Both the position numbers and the translations under genes were made by a program. The notes beneath the pieces were generated by a model. It saw only the letters and a program-made list of their open reading frames with translations, ran no database searches and was not told the DNA's origin. From assembly GCF_051014445.1 (NCBI RefSeq), contig NC_135140.1, positions 18,097,501 to 18,161,500 on the forward strand: a stretch of DNA of 64,000 nt, given 5' to 3'. Within the stretch, counting starts at the first letter, position 1; the number at the start of each line of letters is the position of its first letter. This stretch comes from Colletes latitarsis (Eukaryota; Arthropoda; Insecta; Hymenoptera; Colletidae). Below are positions 23,112-35,094 of this stretch, one piece after another.

Positions 23112-25151
23112 ATGGGGGCAAATACGAGGAGAAGGGTGGTGGTACAAAGTTTCACGAGGATCACCATTCCGTCGATGAAGAAAAGGGTGACAAGGTACAT
23201 TAATATTAACTCTTAAATTATTTCTATCGTTTAAATGCTCGTAAAAATTATCATATGGAGTACTATAAATTTCGTGGGAGGCTTTCTGAGATGAGTGACC
23301 TCGCGAGCCAGTGGCTTTGACCACCATTGTTGCATCCTTCGCCTAGCTTTCTCCGCGAGCATCGATGCAAGGCGGGTTGCTACGCTGCAGGCGGATTTTA
23401 GTCGATCTTTGAACGCTTATAACCACAAAACAAAGACTCCGTACATTATATATTAACGTATAAAATGCATCGTTTGTTAATTATTCGAGAATTCTTGCGC
23501 TGAAAAGGGAATTCATCATCATTTGGAACTGTTAGAGTTGTTCCTGGCTTATGAGACTCTTTCTCTCTCACTCGTTAGTCGACATCGACGTACCAGTGCT
23601 CGTCATTGTCGACGACTTTTTTCTCTTTTTATCGCCCCGTAATATTAGAGTCGACGGCATCCAAGGATTATTTATTATACGGTCGTTTTTACGCGAACGA
23701 TATCCTTGCAGCACCAAATGACGCTTCTTTCTTCACCGGGAAAATATTCTCTGAAACGACACCGTGTTTTTCCGGACCCCTTTTGTACTACGCCACCGCT
23801 TCTGATATTGCTTTTCACTTTTACTTCGTGAGGGGACGCTGCCCGTGGGGTGATTAATTCGTCGGCGAACTCGTCGCTTCCCGATTCGATGCAATGCTTT
23901 GAAATCTTAAACGATGTTTGGACACGACATTTTGTATTTTTTTTGGAGATTCCTGCCCGTCTCTCGCCCGTTAAATCGAAATACAGTCAATGACGAAAGG
24001 GTTAATTATGTCCCGTTTGGAACAGGGTTACAAAGTCTTCCACGAGTACGATAAGGGTCAGAAAGGTCATCACGACATAGAGGACCACAAAGGAAAATAT
24101 GACGAAAAGAAAGGGGAAAAGGAGAAAAAGCACGAGGAGATAGACCATTACGATGAAAAGCATCATGGCGAGGAAGGCGAAAAGGCAGCGAAATTCGACG
24201 AGGAAGGGAAACACCAGAAGGGCTACAGCACTAAAGGAGGCCACAGCGTCTTCAAGAAGGTCCGCTTTGTAGTTAATATTCCCATAAATTAAGTAGACTA
24301 TAATTTCTGTGAGCAGGTAAAGAGATATTAAACAAAATTTCATTTGGATTGGACAAAAATAGCAAGAGTTATAAGGGAATCACAAACACACAGATCTTGA
24401 ATTTTTCTCTACAATTTAAAGTATACTTAGTATTTTATTATATTAATCGATTAATTAGGGCATCGTTTATTTGTCGTGGAGAGTCTTCGATACACTTTTT
24501 CTGAACTTCGTCGAACCTGTCGACGAGATAAGTTTCTTTCTTTCGTCGAACTTGTAACGACTCGGGCGGACAATTTTCCGAGCATCAACGGCAGCGATGC
24601 AGTTAACGTATTAATTAAAAATTACTTGGTTAACGCGAGATCGCGTTGCAGGACGAGTACGAAAAGAAGCATGACTTTTACGACGAGTACCACGAAGACG
24701 GTGAAAATGAGAAGCATGGAGGTTATCATCACGAACACGAGGGTAAAAAGGGTGGCCACGAAAAGAAGGGACAACTGGACTCTGGTCGTCGCGAGGTCAG
24801 TCTAAACGTTTAAATATTTTGATTTTATTATCATGGGGCAATAGTTGAGGTCGAGACCAATCTAAAGAGTGGCGCTACGTGTAAATATCTCCTATAGATC
24901 ACCACAGATGGCGCCAATAGGGACACTTTTTTAATAAAACGAAATCAATTATTCGAAGTGCCTTGATTTAACTGATGTTTCAGTATCATCACGGCAAGAA
25001 GAAGAAGCAAGAGCAGGGTCATCATCATCGCAATCAGAAAGGTCGTAAACATAGCGAGGGCCAGGACAGCCATCATCGAGACGAGAAGAAATATGGGAAA
25101 AATGGTGGACACGAATCGGGGAAGAAATGGTTCGCGAGCAACGGACATTAA
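23112..25151 (+). CDS. His/Lys/Glu/Gly-rich secreted protein, DUF4779-like (5' end missing)
   Basis: Four exons join in phase: 23112-23194, 24026-24259, 24652-24795 and 24984-25151 (TAA). They encode about 208 residues of an extremely hydrophilic protein dominated by His, Lys, Glu, Asp and Gly. Typical phrases are HEYDKGQKGHHDIEDHKGKY, GEEGEKAAKFDEEGKHQKGY and KKHDFYDEYHEDGENEKHGG. This composition, with Gly-Tyr-Lys and Asp-Glu-Tyr-Glu-Lys exon starts, resembles insect DUF4779 secreted proteins; function is unknown. The 78-residue exon at 24026-24259 is the same length as, and about half identical to, the exon at 32729-32962 of the downstream paralogue, so the two arose by tandem duplication. 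The exon carrying start codon and signal peptide was not found. Secretion is inferred from the paralogue. Confidence 0.75.
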
Positions 25152-25943
25152 CACCCGAGGGAATTAACCTAGTTGTTACGACAATATACAGGGTATTTAC
25201 GAGTAATCTTTTAGGGGATGATTAAAAAATCAAAAGGTCTTATAGGTTATCTATTATTCGAATAAAATTTTTCCCAACTTTGCTAACTACGAGACATAGA
25301 TATTAAAACAAGTCACCTTTTTTTTACTTTTTCACTTATGTAATTAACTATAATTTGTATCATTTCGTATTCGTTTCGTATAAGACATGTAACTCTGATA
25401 TAATAATAATCTCGTTAGTAATACAAAATTAAAAATCTTTGTGTTTGAAAAATATCTTCTATGGAAAAACTATAGTAAATTAAAAGCTCCACGGATGTTA
25501 TGCTGCGAAATTATGCAAATGTTGCATGAAATATGTAACCGCATATCCTTTGCTCGCACTGTGCGGTGCGATTTTCGTCGCAGCTCGGAGAAAATGGTGG
25601 CCAGGTTATTCGCTGGGTGCCGTAATTATTCAGAAAAATAGCCCATTGAAGCGATCCCCGATGCTTTGTAACACGATTCCCTTGATCGTTCCTGCGCGTT
25701 CTAATTACACCGCTACAACATTGGACGTGGTCATTTTAAGTGATAATAGTACCCGCCGCGAAAGATTACCTTTCAGCCGATGAAATTATACAGAGACCGA
25801 CGAGAAACGGGCAAAAAATACCAGTAATAGTCGCCACTACGATTTTCGCGCCCTCGACGCCATTTTTCATACATTTTGCCAACCTTCCTTTGCAAGATTT
25901 GACATTTATTTATCAATATTTCAACTATTTGAACACGTCACAT
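25152..25943. other. Intergenic, no gene seen
   Basis: The 3' flank of the first His-rich gene. A phrase ATATACAGGG near 25187 resembles a MITE end but no partner end was found. No coding segment is visible. Confidence 0.45.
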
Positions 25944-25945
25944 AT

Positions 25946-26450
25946 ACAGGGTGTTCGGCCATCACTGGGAAAAATTTTAATGGGGGATTTTAGAGGCCAA
26001 AATAAGACGAAAATCAAGAATACCAACTTGTTGAAAAAAAATTTCAAATCGTTCTAAAAAAATTATTTTCGGTTGCAGGGGTCAATTACAATCATTTTTG
26101 GTGAATACACATATCCCCGAAATCCAATGCACTTTCGAGAAAAAAATTCATTACTGAAAATATAATGTCTGACCATAACTGTCTGTTACCCTGAAAATTG
26201 AAAAGTTTCAAATCATTCTGGAAAAATTATTTTCGTATGCGGGGGTCAATTACAATCATTTTTGGTGAATAGATATACCCCCGAAATCCTACCCATTTTC
26301 CAGAAAAAAATTCAGTACTGGCGGAACTTTAAACGTTAATAACTTCTTAACGAAGCCACCATCGACAAATTGGTATTCTCGATTTTCGTCTTATTTTGGC
26401 CTCTAGAATCTCCCATTCAAATGTTCCCCAGGGATGGCCGAACACCCTGT
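25946..26450 (-). mobile_element. Complete Tc1/mariner-type MITE with TA duplication
   Basis: Inverted ends read TACAGGGTGTTCGGCCATC on the left and its reverse complement on the right, flanked by TA on both sides. Similarity between the arms extends about 100 bp (AGAGGCCAAAATAAGACGAA). The interior holds two ~150-bp monomers of the family also seen at 1-614, 13795-14120 and 63350-63635, in the opposite orientation. It is about 505 bp long, lacks any open frame and must be mobilised in trans. The TA duplication and TACAGGG end suggest a Tc1/mariner-type source. Confidence 0.88.
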
Positions 26451-26459
26451 ATATCGTCA

Positions 26460-27201
26460 CGAATGCACGCTCCAAAAATATTTATAAAAAGCAATATACT
26501 TTTTTTAAAAAATTTTATAATTTTATTTTAGGAGGGGAGGATCGCCACCGTTGTCCATTTTTATATCCGCCACTGTTCGAGGTAGAGCAGAACAGAAATT
26601 CGTACCCAGGTCTCTCGAAATGATGAAATATCTTCGATCACGCTGACCGATCAAGCGAGAAGTCGTTTTCGTCGCCTCGGCTATACGCCGTGGAAAGTGA
26701 AAATCTTGGCGTGAAATTGGCTACGGTCCGCTACCTGTTCTATTGTTGCGATCGCGAACGCTCTATGAATAAGCAGCTGGTATGCGATATCGACTCGCGG
26801 AATTGCGAGTCTTCGCTACGACAGGAAGCCAGACGTCGCGTCTCCGAGCATCGGGGCTGCGTTCCGTTCGAAGAGCAAGCCTTTCTTCGCGTAGGAGAAC
26901 GTTAATTACTTTCGCTGAATGTACACCGCCGTTACGTCGATACTTTTCCTCTTATTTCATGTACAAACGACGGCTGAGAAACGTCTTGCCCCCCTTCGAA
27001 TCGATCACGAATTATTATCCACGTGCAACTCGACCTCTGTGTGTTTGTGATCACTCTGTAACTTCTACTAGCCTCGTAAAAATCGAATTATACTTTGTCA
27101 AGTTGTAGTTTGTGGTCCCACGGACGATATAGGCTATCTAATTTTTGGGAATATTAGGTATATAGTAGGCTACAAGGTTGTTTAAATGAGTGGGACATTG
27201 T
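26460..27201. other. Intergenic, no gene seen
   Basis: Several frames are open between 26640 and 27100 without domain or exon structure. Nothing else is visible. Confidence 0.45.
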
Positions 27202-29175
27202 ATGTCGAGTGAAACAGACGATTTGTACTATTTTTATGAAGAATCTTATGGCATTCCTGCTGATAGAAGCTTGTATAATACTAAAGAATATCAAGAATGT
27301 CATAACAATACTGCGTGATGTGTGTAGGACCACCGTAGTGAAATGTTAGAGAGAAGTTGGAACGGAATAAATTGACCGCCAAGGTCACTCACAGCTGCTA
27401 CCCTCCACTCTAGTCACTTGGTGTAAAGCTGCGTGCAGAGTCCCAAGAAACTCATAATGCGTAGTTAAAATCATGCAAAGCCTTCACTTAATTCGAATAT
27501 CATTTTCTTAAAATGATTTTAAATGCTCTTGAATAACATTCATGCAACATAATAATCTATTTGCTTATGTTATAAAACACTGCTGTTAATTTGACCTAAA
27601 GTAAACTAAATTCCTGTAAATACATCTTCTCATAGGAATACAATACTGCCTCGCTTATTGCACAAATCTGCGTTATGGATACATGCAACGAAACCATCCT
27701 CACCGCCAATTGTGGACATCGAACTCCATTTGAGTGGCCCAATTTTGAGTTCAGTAGATTCTAAAAACGAAATTTGGCCCACACCTCTCTATATGCAAGC
27801 TGGCAGTCCCGATTTTATTGCAAGAAGAGAGGTACTAGTATCGCAAAGCAGAATTCACCGATCGACGAACAATTTTAGGGCAAAGTTCAAGGAAGCGCAG
27901 GTAAGTGGTGACCGTAACGAAGTCATCGTTCGTAAATCGAGTAAAATTTCTAAGATGAGCCCAAGATTGCGCCAGGAGATAGTTAAGGGCACCTGTTTGC
28001 AGGGTAATGGCGCACGTCGTAGGAGGAAAAAACGTCAGGTATTGTGACGCTAGGCTCGGTGAATCTTCTTTGCCGCCAGTAAATTAATCGGCGGAACTAA
28101 TCTCGGGGTCCTTTTTTTCTTCTTCCATTATTTCACTCCTACGTTATCCACTCCCACGCGACGCTTCTACCTGTAGAATCCTCGTTGTAGATTCGTCGAC
28201 CATCAATTTCACCTTTTCTCGTTAAACTACTGTACTTGTTAGCTCTGTCCACGATCACCTAGACTTCGAATCCTCAACTTTCAAGCTTCTTCCGGTTATT
28301 TTTTTTTTTAAACGAGTATGAGCACCATCGATTACTCAGGGGTGGATTCACCCCCTTTTTCCCAAGAACTAAGGTTATAAAAGTTCCATTCGAACCGTTT
28401 CGACGGAAGTGGTAACTCGATTAAAATTCATAAAATAAATAAATTCGATTGGAATCAATCGCGTAATTACAAAAGCGGACGCAAACGCGCTGGAGCTCGT
28501 TAATTATTCTCAATCGTTGGAGATTATTTGTCGTTGCGAAGGATGATTGTTCGCGCGCCACGTTAATCGAAATTGTCACGTTAATGTTATAAAACTGCGG
28601 CGAGGGGACCGCTGAAGCTCGACGGGCGGCAAAAAGAAATCCGTTACGAAATAACGAACGATTTGTCGTCTGTTGCAAGCGAGCATAATCAGATTAGTCC
28701 TACGAATCGATTGGAAATTTCGTTCATTTTCCATTTCGATGAAATATAAAGGTGTCTTCCAATGAATACACTTACCAAAATTACTAACTTCTCTGAAACA
28801 ATTTCTGATTTTTATGGAGGTCACGTCAAGGTCAACGTAAGTCATGTACGATATTATGTTAGATTAAACAACGACAATAAGTTTAGTGGTAAATAAAATT
28901 TTATCAATCAAAATTCTATTCGATCGAACGAACCGTTAGCCATTTTTTTATGCAAAATTGCACGCGTTTTCAGGTTAATATCTTCCTACTTTGCAATTGT
29001 AATATGTCATTCTTTTTTATACGATTTCTCGCGCGAAGAGACAAGAGTCGCGTTACGCAAAATCGCGAATCGTAAACGGGGATTTCCCGAGTCTCTATCG
29101 GACGGATTACGTGACGGAACGAGCGCCATTTTTCTGCAGGTTGTTGCAAAAGTGAAAGTTTTCGACCACAAATGA
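27202..29175 (+). CDS. Candidate small three-exon gene, unknown product
   Basis: A phase-consistent chain can be built: 27202-27314 (start MSSETDDLYYFYEESYGIPA), 27636-27900 (ends KFKEAQ at the strong donor CAG|GTAAGTGG) and 29140-29175 (after the strong acceptor TTTTTCTGCAG, ends VFDHK then TGA). The product would be 137 residues, soluble, with no signal peptide, membrane segment or recognised domain. The middle exon (IVDIELHLSGPILSSVDS, PTPLYMQAGSPDFIARREVL) looks most protein-like. The first donor (GC|GTGATG) is weak, and the last exon is short enough to be chance. If the middle exon is read through instead, the frame stays open to 28047. I do not recognise the family. Confidence 0.35.
28050..29139. 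other. No gene seen (possible intron of the candidate above)
   Basis: Apart from short AT tracts there is no coding signal on either strand. Two copies of the TTGTCACTTGAA motif begin just downstream at about 29262-29305. Confidence 0.4.
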
Positions 29176-29255
29176 AAAGCACCGAAAACCAGCTGAAATA
29201 TATTTTACTGTTCGAACGGATCACTGGGAAAATAGTGCACAGAGTGGCTGAGACG

Positions 29256-29312
29256 ATTTTGTCACTTGAATCCGGGGTAAAAATTGTCACTTGAAAGCGG
29301 GGACTACTTGCA
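29256..29312 (+). repeat. Two adjacent copies of the GTCACTTGAAAGCGGGG motif
   Basis: TTTTGTCACTTGAATCCGGGG is followed 9 bp later by ATTGTCACTTGAAAGCGGGG in the same orientation. This is the arm of the hairpin repeat at 53226-53286. Here the copies are direct rather than inverted. Confidence 0.8.
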
Positions 29313-29991
29313 GGTCGAATAAAAGAAGTATTAACGTCGTCGATGAATTTTTTAATGTGATCTTTTAGAAATGTTCTACTTTGGAATCATCTAACTCGAT
29401 TTCCTGATCATCGGTTCAAAATTAAAGATCAATAACCGATCGAGCGACACCTAAATGAAAAAGAAATAGCAAAACGATCTCGCGGAGACTGCACATTTCT
29501 ACTTTTAGCTTCGACACACACTTCCATCATTTACTTTCATTTCCACGAGATCAAATATGTAATCGAAGTTCTCGTTATCCACGATATACGCCGTATATTC
29601 TAGCTCTGTACAATTTTTTTATGATCAACGGTTTAATAATTATTTTCACTGTTGTTTTTAGTTTACTATGTTGCCGACGTTACGAGGAAGATCTTTTTGC
29701 CATCTGGATTTCTGTGATTTTAATTGACCGATTGCTCGGTGCGATCTGGCCGAGCGACGAATTCTTGTGCAACTGTTCGGAGAAAGGAGGAAGCCGAATC
29801 GAGAGATCGATCGACAGAATCGACGTGACTCGCCCCGGCGCCGTTGCTCCCTCGGCTGAACGCGCGCCTCCTAATCGCTGTGAAATTGTCATATTATTCG
29901 CGAACGGTTTTCTAAGACGAGAAATCACCCGATATAATTGCCTGGCCAGCCCAGAAACACAGTTCAGTCTCGGTTGTGTCCCCGACGAGCC

Positions 29992-32900
29992 ATGCGAACC
30001 GCCCGTCCAACGGCGGCTACCCTGCTGCTTCTATTTTACCTGGTAACGTCCATTTTTTAGATATTCTCTTCCAAAATACTCTTTTTTAAACAATTCGGTC
30101 AGATTCGAATCGAAATTGGAACATATCAACATATAATCACTATTTAATTTCTAGAAGAGCACAATATCTACTGATATTTCAAGAATTTACCATTTTTACC
30201 ATTTTGATATTTCACAAGTAGATCGGTATATATTCATATATAGAATATAAATATGTTTAATGTACAATCTATTGATGTTTTTAGAATCTCAAATGGCCAA
30301 TAGTTATTTTTTCTGTTATCTATTACAATTTATGTTTGACAGACAACAAGACCACTCTCCACAAACGGAAACACCGTCAGATCGTGGAGATCCGTTCCAT
30401 CAGCTTCAGATCAGATCGCCTTAAACGATACGACCGCCATAAACGATGGTAACGACGAACGATCGGCCAAATTCCCTACCATTCTCAATTCAGGGAAGAT
30501 CGATAGCGAGATTTTGTCGCTCGTAGACAATAAAAGCGACGATTCAGGGAGAAATATTGTTTCTCCGAGCACCGACCAACAGGTGAATCAATCCGAGATG
30601 CGGATCGTCATGGCGGATGGCACCTTAGACCCGGAGAGCATGGAGCATGCCTTGTCTGTCGTCGAATACGAGCCCCAGAAGATCAACAAAAAGATCAAAC
30701 GAAAAACTGTCAAAGATCTCAGCATTAATTCCGGTGAATAAGTTCGATAATATTAAAATATTGGAACAAAATTTCTCTGGACCTAAAAATTTCAATTATT
30801 GTTTCATTATTATTTAGTGAAAAATTAATATTCGTGTCATTCTAAACAGATTTAAAAATAATTTCACTTTCAGGCTCCGTGGTACCCATCATAGAGAGTG
30901 CAACCCTAAGCATTGACACTGCATACTACGAGGTGCCACGTACCAAGCAACCAAAGAAGCTATCTCTGCAATATCACTTCAAACCCAGCTACGAAAGCCA
31001 AAAACCGCTCGAAATCGATCCAAAACTCACCCCCAGGGACGTGCACTACTCATACGTAGCGCCGGTGCTGGACAAAGCGATCAAACAGAGGAACTTCAAG
31101 GATCGCGCATCAGTGAACCCTCAAACTACCCCCTTAATGGAAGAACCTAAGCTGAAGAACGTTCTTCCTTCGAAAATCCCTGCTGTATACAGGTACTCTT
31201 CGTTGACAGGTGATCAGAGGAGGCCAACGAAGCCATTGGTGGAGTCAACTATCACCACCACCCCTTCGAATGGGGATTCTTATTCCACCAAAGCACCTAG
31301 AAGGAGGAAGAGTCGCAAACGGGTAGCGGAGAGGACTTGGAATCGTCGAGATACGGTCAATTCACAGAACGACGACAACAGCTACGTCAACGATGCTCCC
31401 AAGGTTCACAGAGCGATCAATCTCGAAGGCAGGAACAAATCTAGGTATTTGGGATCGGTTGGCAAGCATGGCGTCGCATCCAAGACGCTCGCCAGGCCTG
31501 TTAAGCCAAGCCAGAAAACAGGGGTGGAGAGATTGACGGACGAAAGCGCAGCTTTAAGTGGGAACCGCGAGTCTAACAACAGGAATCCTCATCCGAAAGT
31601 ATCGAAGAGCAACGACGGAGAGTCTAGTGGTCACTTCCGGGTGACTGAGCCTGTTGGGAGTCTTCCGTCCGGCTTGAATAGAAAGCTGTACGAGAGACAC
31701 GACAACAAAAAGAGCTCCAGCGAGCAGACACCCGTGAGCAACGGTCCTCTGCCTTACATAGAGAAGCCAAATTCGCTCGAGTACTCAGAAACTGTCACAG
31801 GAAGGCCTCTGTCTACCTACAAGACTGGTCTGCCAGAGGACAGGAGTCCTAAACTGAAGACTTCTGGGTACGCAAACGACCTAGAGTCGGGTTCTAAAGT
31901 CCCATCGGTGGATATCTACCAAACCATCAGAGCTCCAGGTGTTGGTTTAGAGTCTGCTAGCTCGGTATCCTCCACAGTGTTGCCTCTAGCATCCCCAAGC
32001 TCTTATTCGTCGAACCTGGTGCTCTATCCGCCAGAGACGACGACTTTGGCACCTGTTCAGAGCCACGAAGCCACCTGGACCCCGCAGGGGGAACAGAATC
32101 ATCAGGACAGGGATTTGGGATCCAGTGAAAAGGGTCAGAAAAGGGAGGTTGAGGCTACAAACTATGGAAGCAACAAGGATGAGTCGAAGAGTCAAGGAAG
32201 GGTTGAGATCCCTGACTCTTCGGATGGAGGACACCAGGGTGGACCTGGGGATCAGGATCAGCACGATCAGAGTGCACACGGAAGTGGTGAGGATCATGAT
32301 CAGTACGATGGCAAGAGGTATGATCAGTGGAAGGACGAGGTACATGGCGATAGCTCGCACGAGTCCTCTCAGAAGAGCCAACGTCATCAGGACATGAACG
32401 AGGACGTAGACAAAGAAGGTGGAGGTGGTGACGTCAAGTTTGAGAAGGGCGAGGGCATCGAGCACGCAGAGGGCCATCAAGGATCTGAGGGTGATAAGGG
32501 AGAGAAGGTAGAATGTTAATTGGATTAACCCCAACTCGTGCTAATGGAGGGAATGATGTGAGAATGAGAGTAAGCGAAGTGTGATTGTGTTATCTGTGGT
32601 GAAAATCGAACTGAGACTTCCAAGACACCTTGCATTAAACATTCCTCTGTTTAAAGTTAAGAAATGGTCCACAGTGCCTACTGTAGAAAGCAAAAGATTG
32701 TTTTCATGTGATTTTGTATTCCCCATAGGCCTACAAGAGCTGGCACGGGCACGAGAAGGCCAACAAGGGTTACAGTGACAAGGAACGCAAGAGCAATTAC
32801 TACGACGAGAAAGATGGCAAGGAAAAAGAACACAAAGACGAGGGCGGATATCACGAGGAACATCAGCATGGCGAGAAGGGCGAGAAACAGGCGGAGTTCG

Positions 32901-33756
32901 ACGAGAAGGGCCAGCACCAGAAGGGTTACAACACGAAGGGTCAACATTCTGTGCATAAGAAGGTACCTTCGAGATGGATCGATCGGTCTGCTTGAATTAA
33001 ATCGATCGCTTCTGGAATTCCTAACTCCGCGCAGTAGTCCCTCGTTTAATAAGAAAAAATCGGGTCCCCCAGACGCCAATTAGGGAGAGTTGAATCGAGT
33101 TCTACTTTGGGCAATGACCCAACCACGCGAGAACCGACGAGAAAAACAAATACACTAAAAAGTAACGGATAAAGTAATTAAAAACTTCTTACATCTGTGA
33201 TTATGTCACCATAAAAGTACTATTAATGGAGTGGCGAGACTTTCCCGATAAAAATAAAAGTTCCACAGAGAGTTCAATAAAAATATAAAAATTTTAAGAC
33301 GTAATCATCCACGTTTCTTTCGATGGGGATAACATTCAGTCAATAAGCGAGGGAATACTGTATCGAATATTATATATCTATGGATTTCGGTAATTTTTGT
33401 TCCAGGACGAGTTCGAGAAGCGGACCGAGTTTTTCGACGAGTTCCACGAGGACGGCGAACAAGAGAAGGACGGTGAATACTATCAAGAGCACGAAAATAA
33501 AAAGGGCGGCCACGAAAAGGTGAGCCACCATAACGAGGGTGACCTGGAGGAGAAGTATGGCAAGGAGGCGGAGTACATGAAGGGCAAGCACTATCACGAA
33601 GACAAAGGTCACAAGGTGAACGAGGGCAAAGAGAGTCATTACGAACACGATGACATGCACGGGAAGAAAAACGAGCACAAGGATAGGAAGAAGTGGGAGT
33701 ACAAGAAGGGCGATGATGGAAACGCGGGTGGCAAGAATGAGAAGTCTGCTCATTGA
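29992..33756 (+). CDS. Large secreted His-rich protein with DUF4779-like C-terminus
   Basis: Five exons join in phase: 29992-30042, 30343-30733, 30874-32507, 32729-32962 and 33406-33756, giving 886 residues. Exon 1 is a signal-peptide exon (MRTARPTAATLLLLFYL). Residues 18-690 are a disordered Ser/Thr/Pro/Lys-rich region with AYYEVPRTKQPKKLSLQYHF near its start. It becomes Gly/His/Asp/Gln-rich from about residue 560 (GPGDQDQHDQSAHGSGEDHD). Residues 693-886 are the His/Lys/Glu/Gly-rich part shared with the gene at 23112-25151; both have a 78-residue exon ending in HKK or FKK, followed by an exon starting Asp-Glu. Here the last two exons of the paralogue are one 351-nt exon. No enzyme motif is seen. 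Such composition suits an extracellular, possibly cuticular or metal/water-binding protein, but that is inference. Exon 1 is not in the frame of the longer open stretch over it; it was chosen for its signal peptide and donor. Confidence 0.78.
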
Positions 33757-35006
33757 TTTGCTTTTGCTGGGCGACTGCAGAAACTTGGATGCAATTTTTA
33801 TCATTGTCCGATCGATCTTTTAAAATTCTCTGGAGACATTTTTGTAACTGTGTTGTAAAAACTAGGTTGTTAAACGTTCTAAATATCGATCATAGTTCCT
33901 AGTTATAATTATTGACAGCAAGTCAGAAAATTTAATCGTTTCTATACTTTAAACTAGTGCTAGTTATCGAATCAAAACTTCTATTTAAAACTGCGAACAT
34001 ACGTGAGCTGTGGCCGCACTCGAACATGGCGCCTCGCTGCGCGCGCATTCAAATATGGCGCCACGCTGCGAACGCACTCGACTTTGAAATGGTTTTTCTC
34101 AAAAACTGAGCCTCGAATGAAAAAATTGTATTCCACATATTTGATATATTTTGTTCTAAGGTATCGTTTTCTCGACTTTGTCAGAAACCATACCACAGTG
34201 ATAATCCGCTAGTATACGTGTTTATAGATAGTTTGTTGTATCTCTGTACTTATGATGTAAATTGTAAAAATATTGTTGCTTGTTGAAATAAACAGAACAC
34301 TCGAACAGTGAAACCACGATATTTTGATAAATTGCAGAGCAAAAAATGGCCCGCACGGAGTTCAATTTCATTAACCCAGCTGGCAGACATACACGGTGCT
34401 GGTAAAATTCATTCGTTAAGTTTTCAGACACACGTTGCTTCCTTCTATCGTTCCTTGGACGAGAACAAACGCACCGGTGTGTGAAAAATGAGCATCTGCG
34501 CGAAACTGCGAGAAGGAAGGTCAGTATCATCCGCGACAGGAGAATATAGGGAGCTTTAAAAAGCTTCCAGTGTTACGCAAACTGGCTGGCCGTACGTAGC
34601 TTTCCTCGAAATTGCCCAAGAAACGAGGCAAGAAGCCTCAACGGTAATTTTAGTGTGCAATTCCTGGTTATTCAAGAGACTGGGAATTCTATAAATGGTT
34701 CTCGAATGGTATAGACGAATAAAGTGGTTTACTAGAAGGGATAGGATTGCCACGGGAGGTAACAGAAAATAACGTCTTTCATAATTAGATCCAAAGTAGT
34801 GTGGAATATTTGCCCACTAAAATCTCTGTGGTAGCTATTCTTGGACACAAAGGGGGATCTAGGAATACTTAAGGACACGTCACAGTGTCATCCACAGGAT
34901 ATTTGAGACCCAAAAGGTAACTCTCGCTAACCCAGATCTGACCCAGGCTTGTTAAACCCTATCAATCCACTAATAAAGATTACTCTTAGATCAAAACAGT
35001 TGTATT

Positions 35007-35094
35007 AACCCTTAAGTGGATTATTAAGGCCCTCCACAAGTTGAAACTAATACTGTACAATATATTGTACAAATTGAGAGTCTACTTAAGGGTT
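35007..35094. repeat. Nested inverted repeat
   Basis: Outer arms AACCCTTAAGTGGA (35007-35020) and TCTACTTAAGGGTT (35081-35094) pair with one mismatch. The interior contains an 18-bp perfect palindrome TGTACAATATATTGTACA at 35054-35071. No flanking target duplication was recognised. Confidence 0.8.

Noticed and set aside
29621..30046. Open frame of 141 codons with a hydrophobic start overlapping the start of the large His-rich gene
   Set aside because: It lies in a different frame from the signal-peptide exon at 29992-30042, has no domain and ends at that exon's donor region.
31986..32534. Minus-strand open frame of 182 codons, Leu/Ile/Val-rich
   Set aside because: It is the antisense shadow of the His/Asp/Gly-rich exon 30874-32507; such repeats read as hydrophobic on the opposite strand. 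The same applies to 32678-33079, 33370-33804, 24002-24343 and 24945-25154 on minus.
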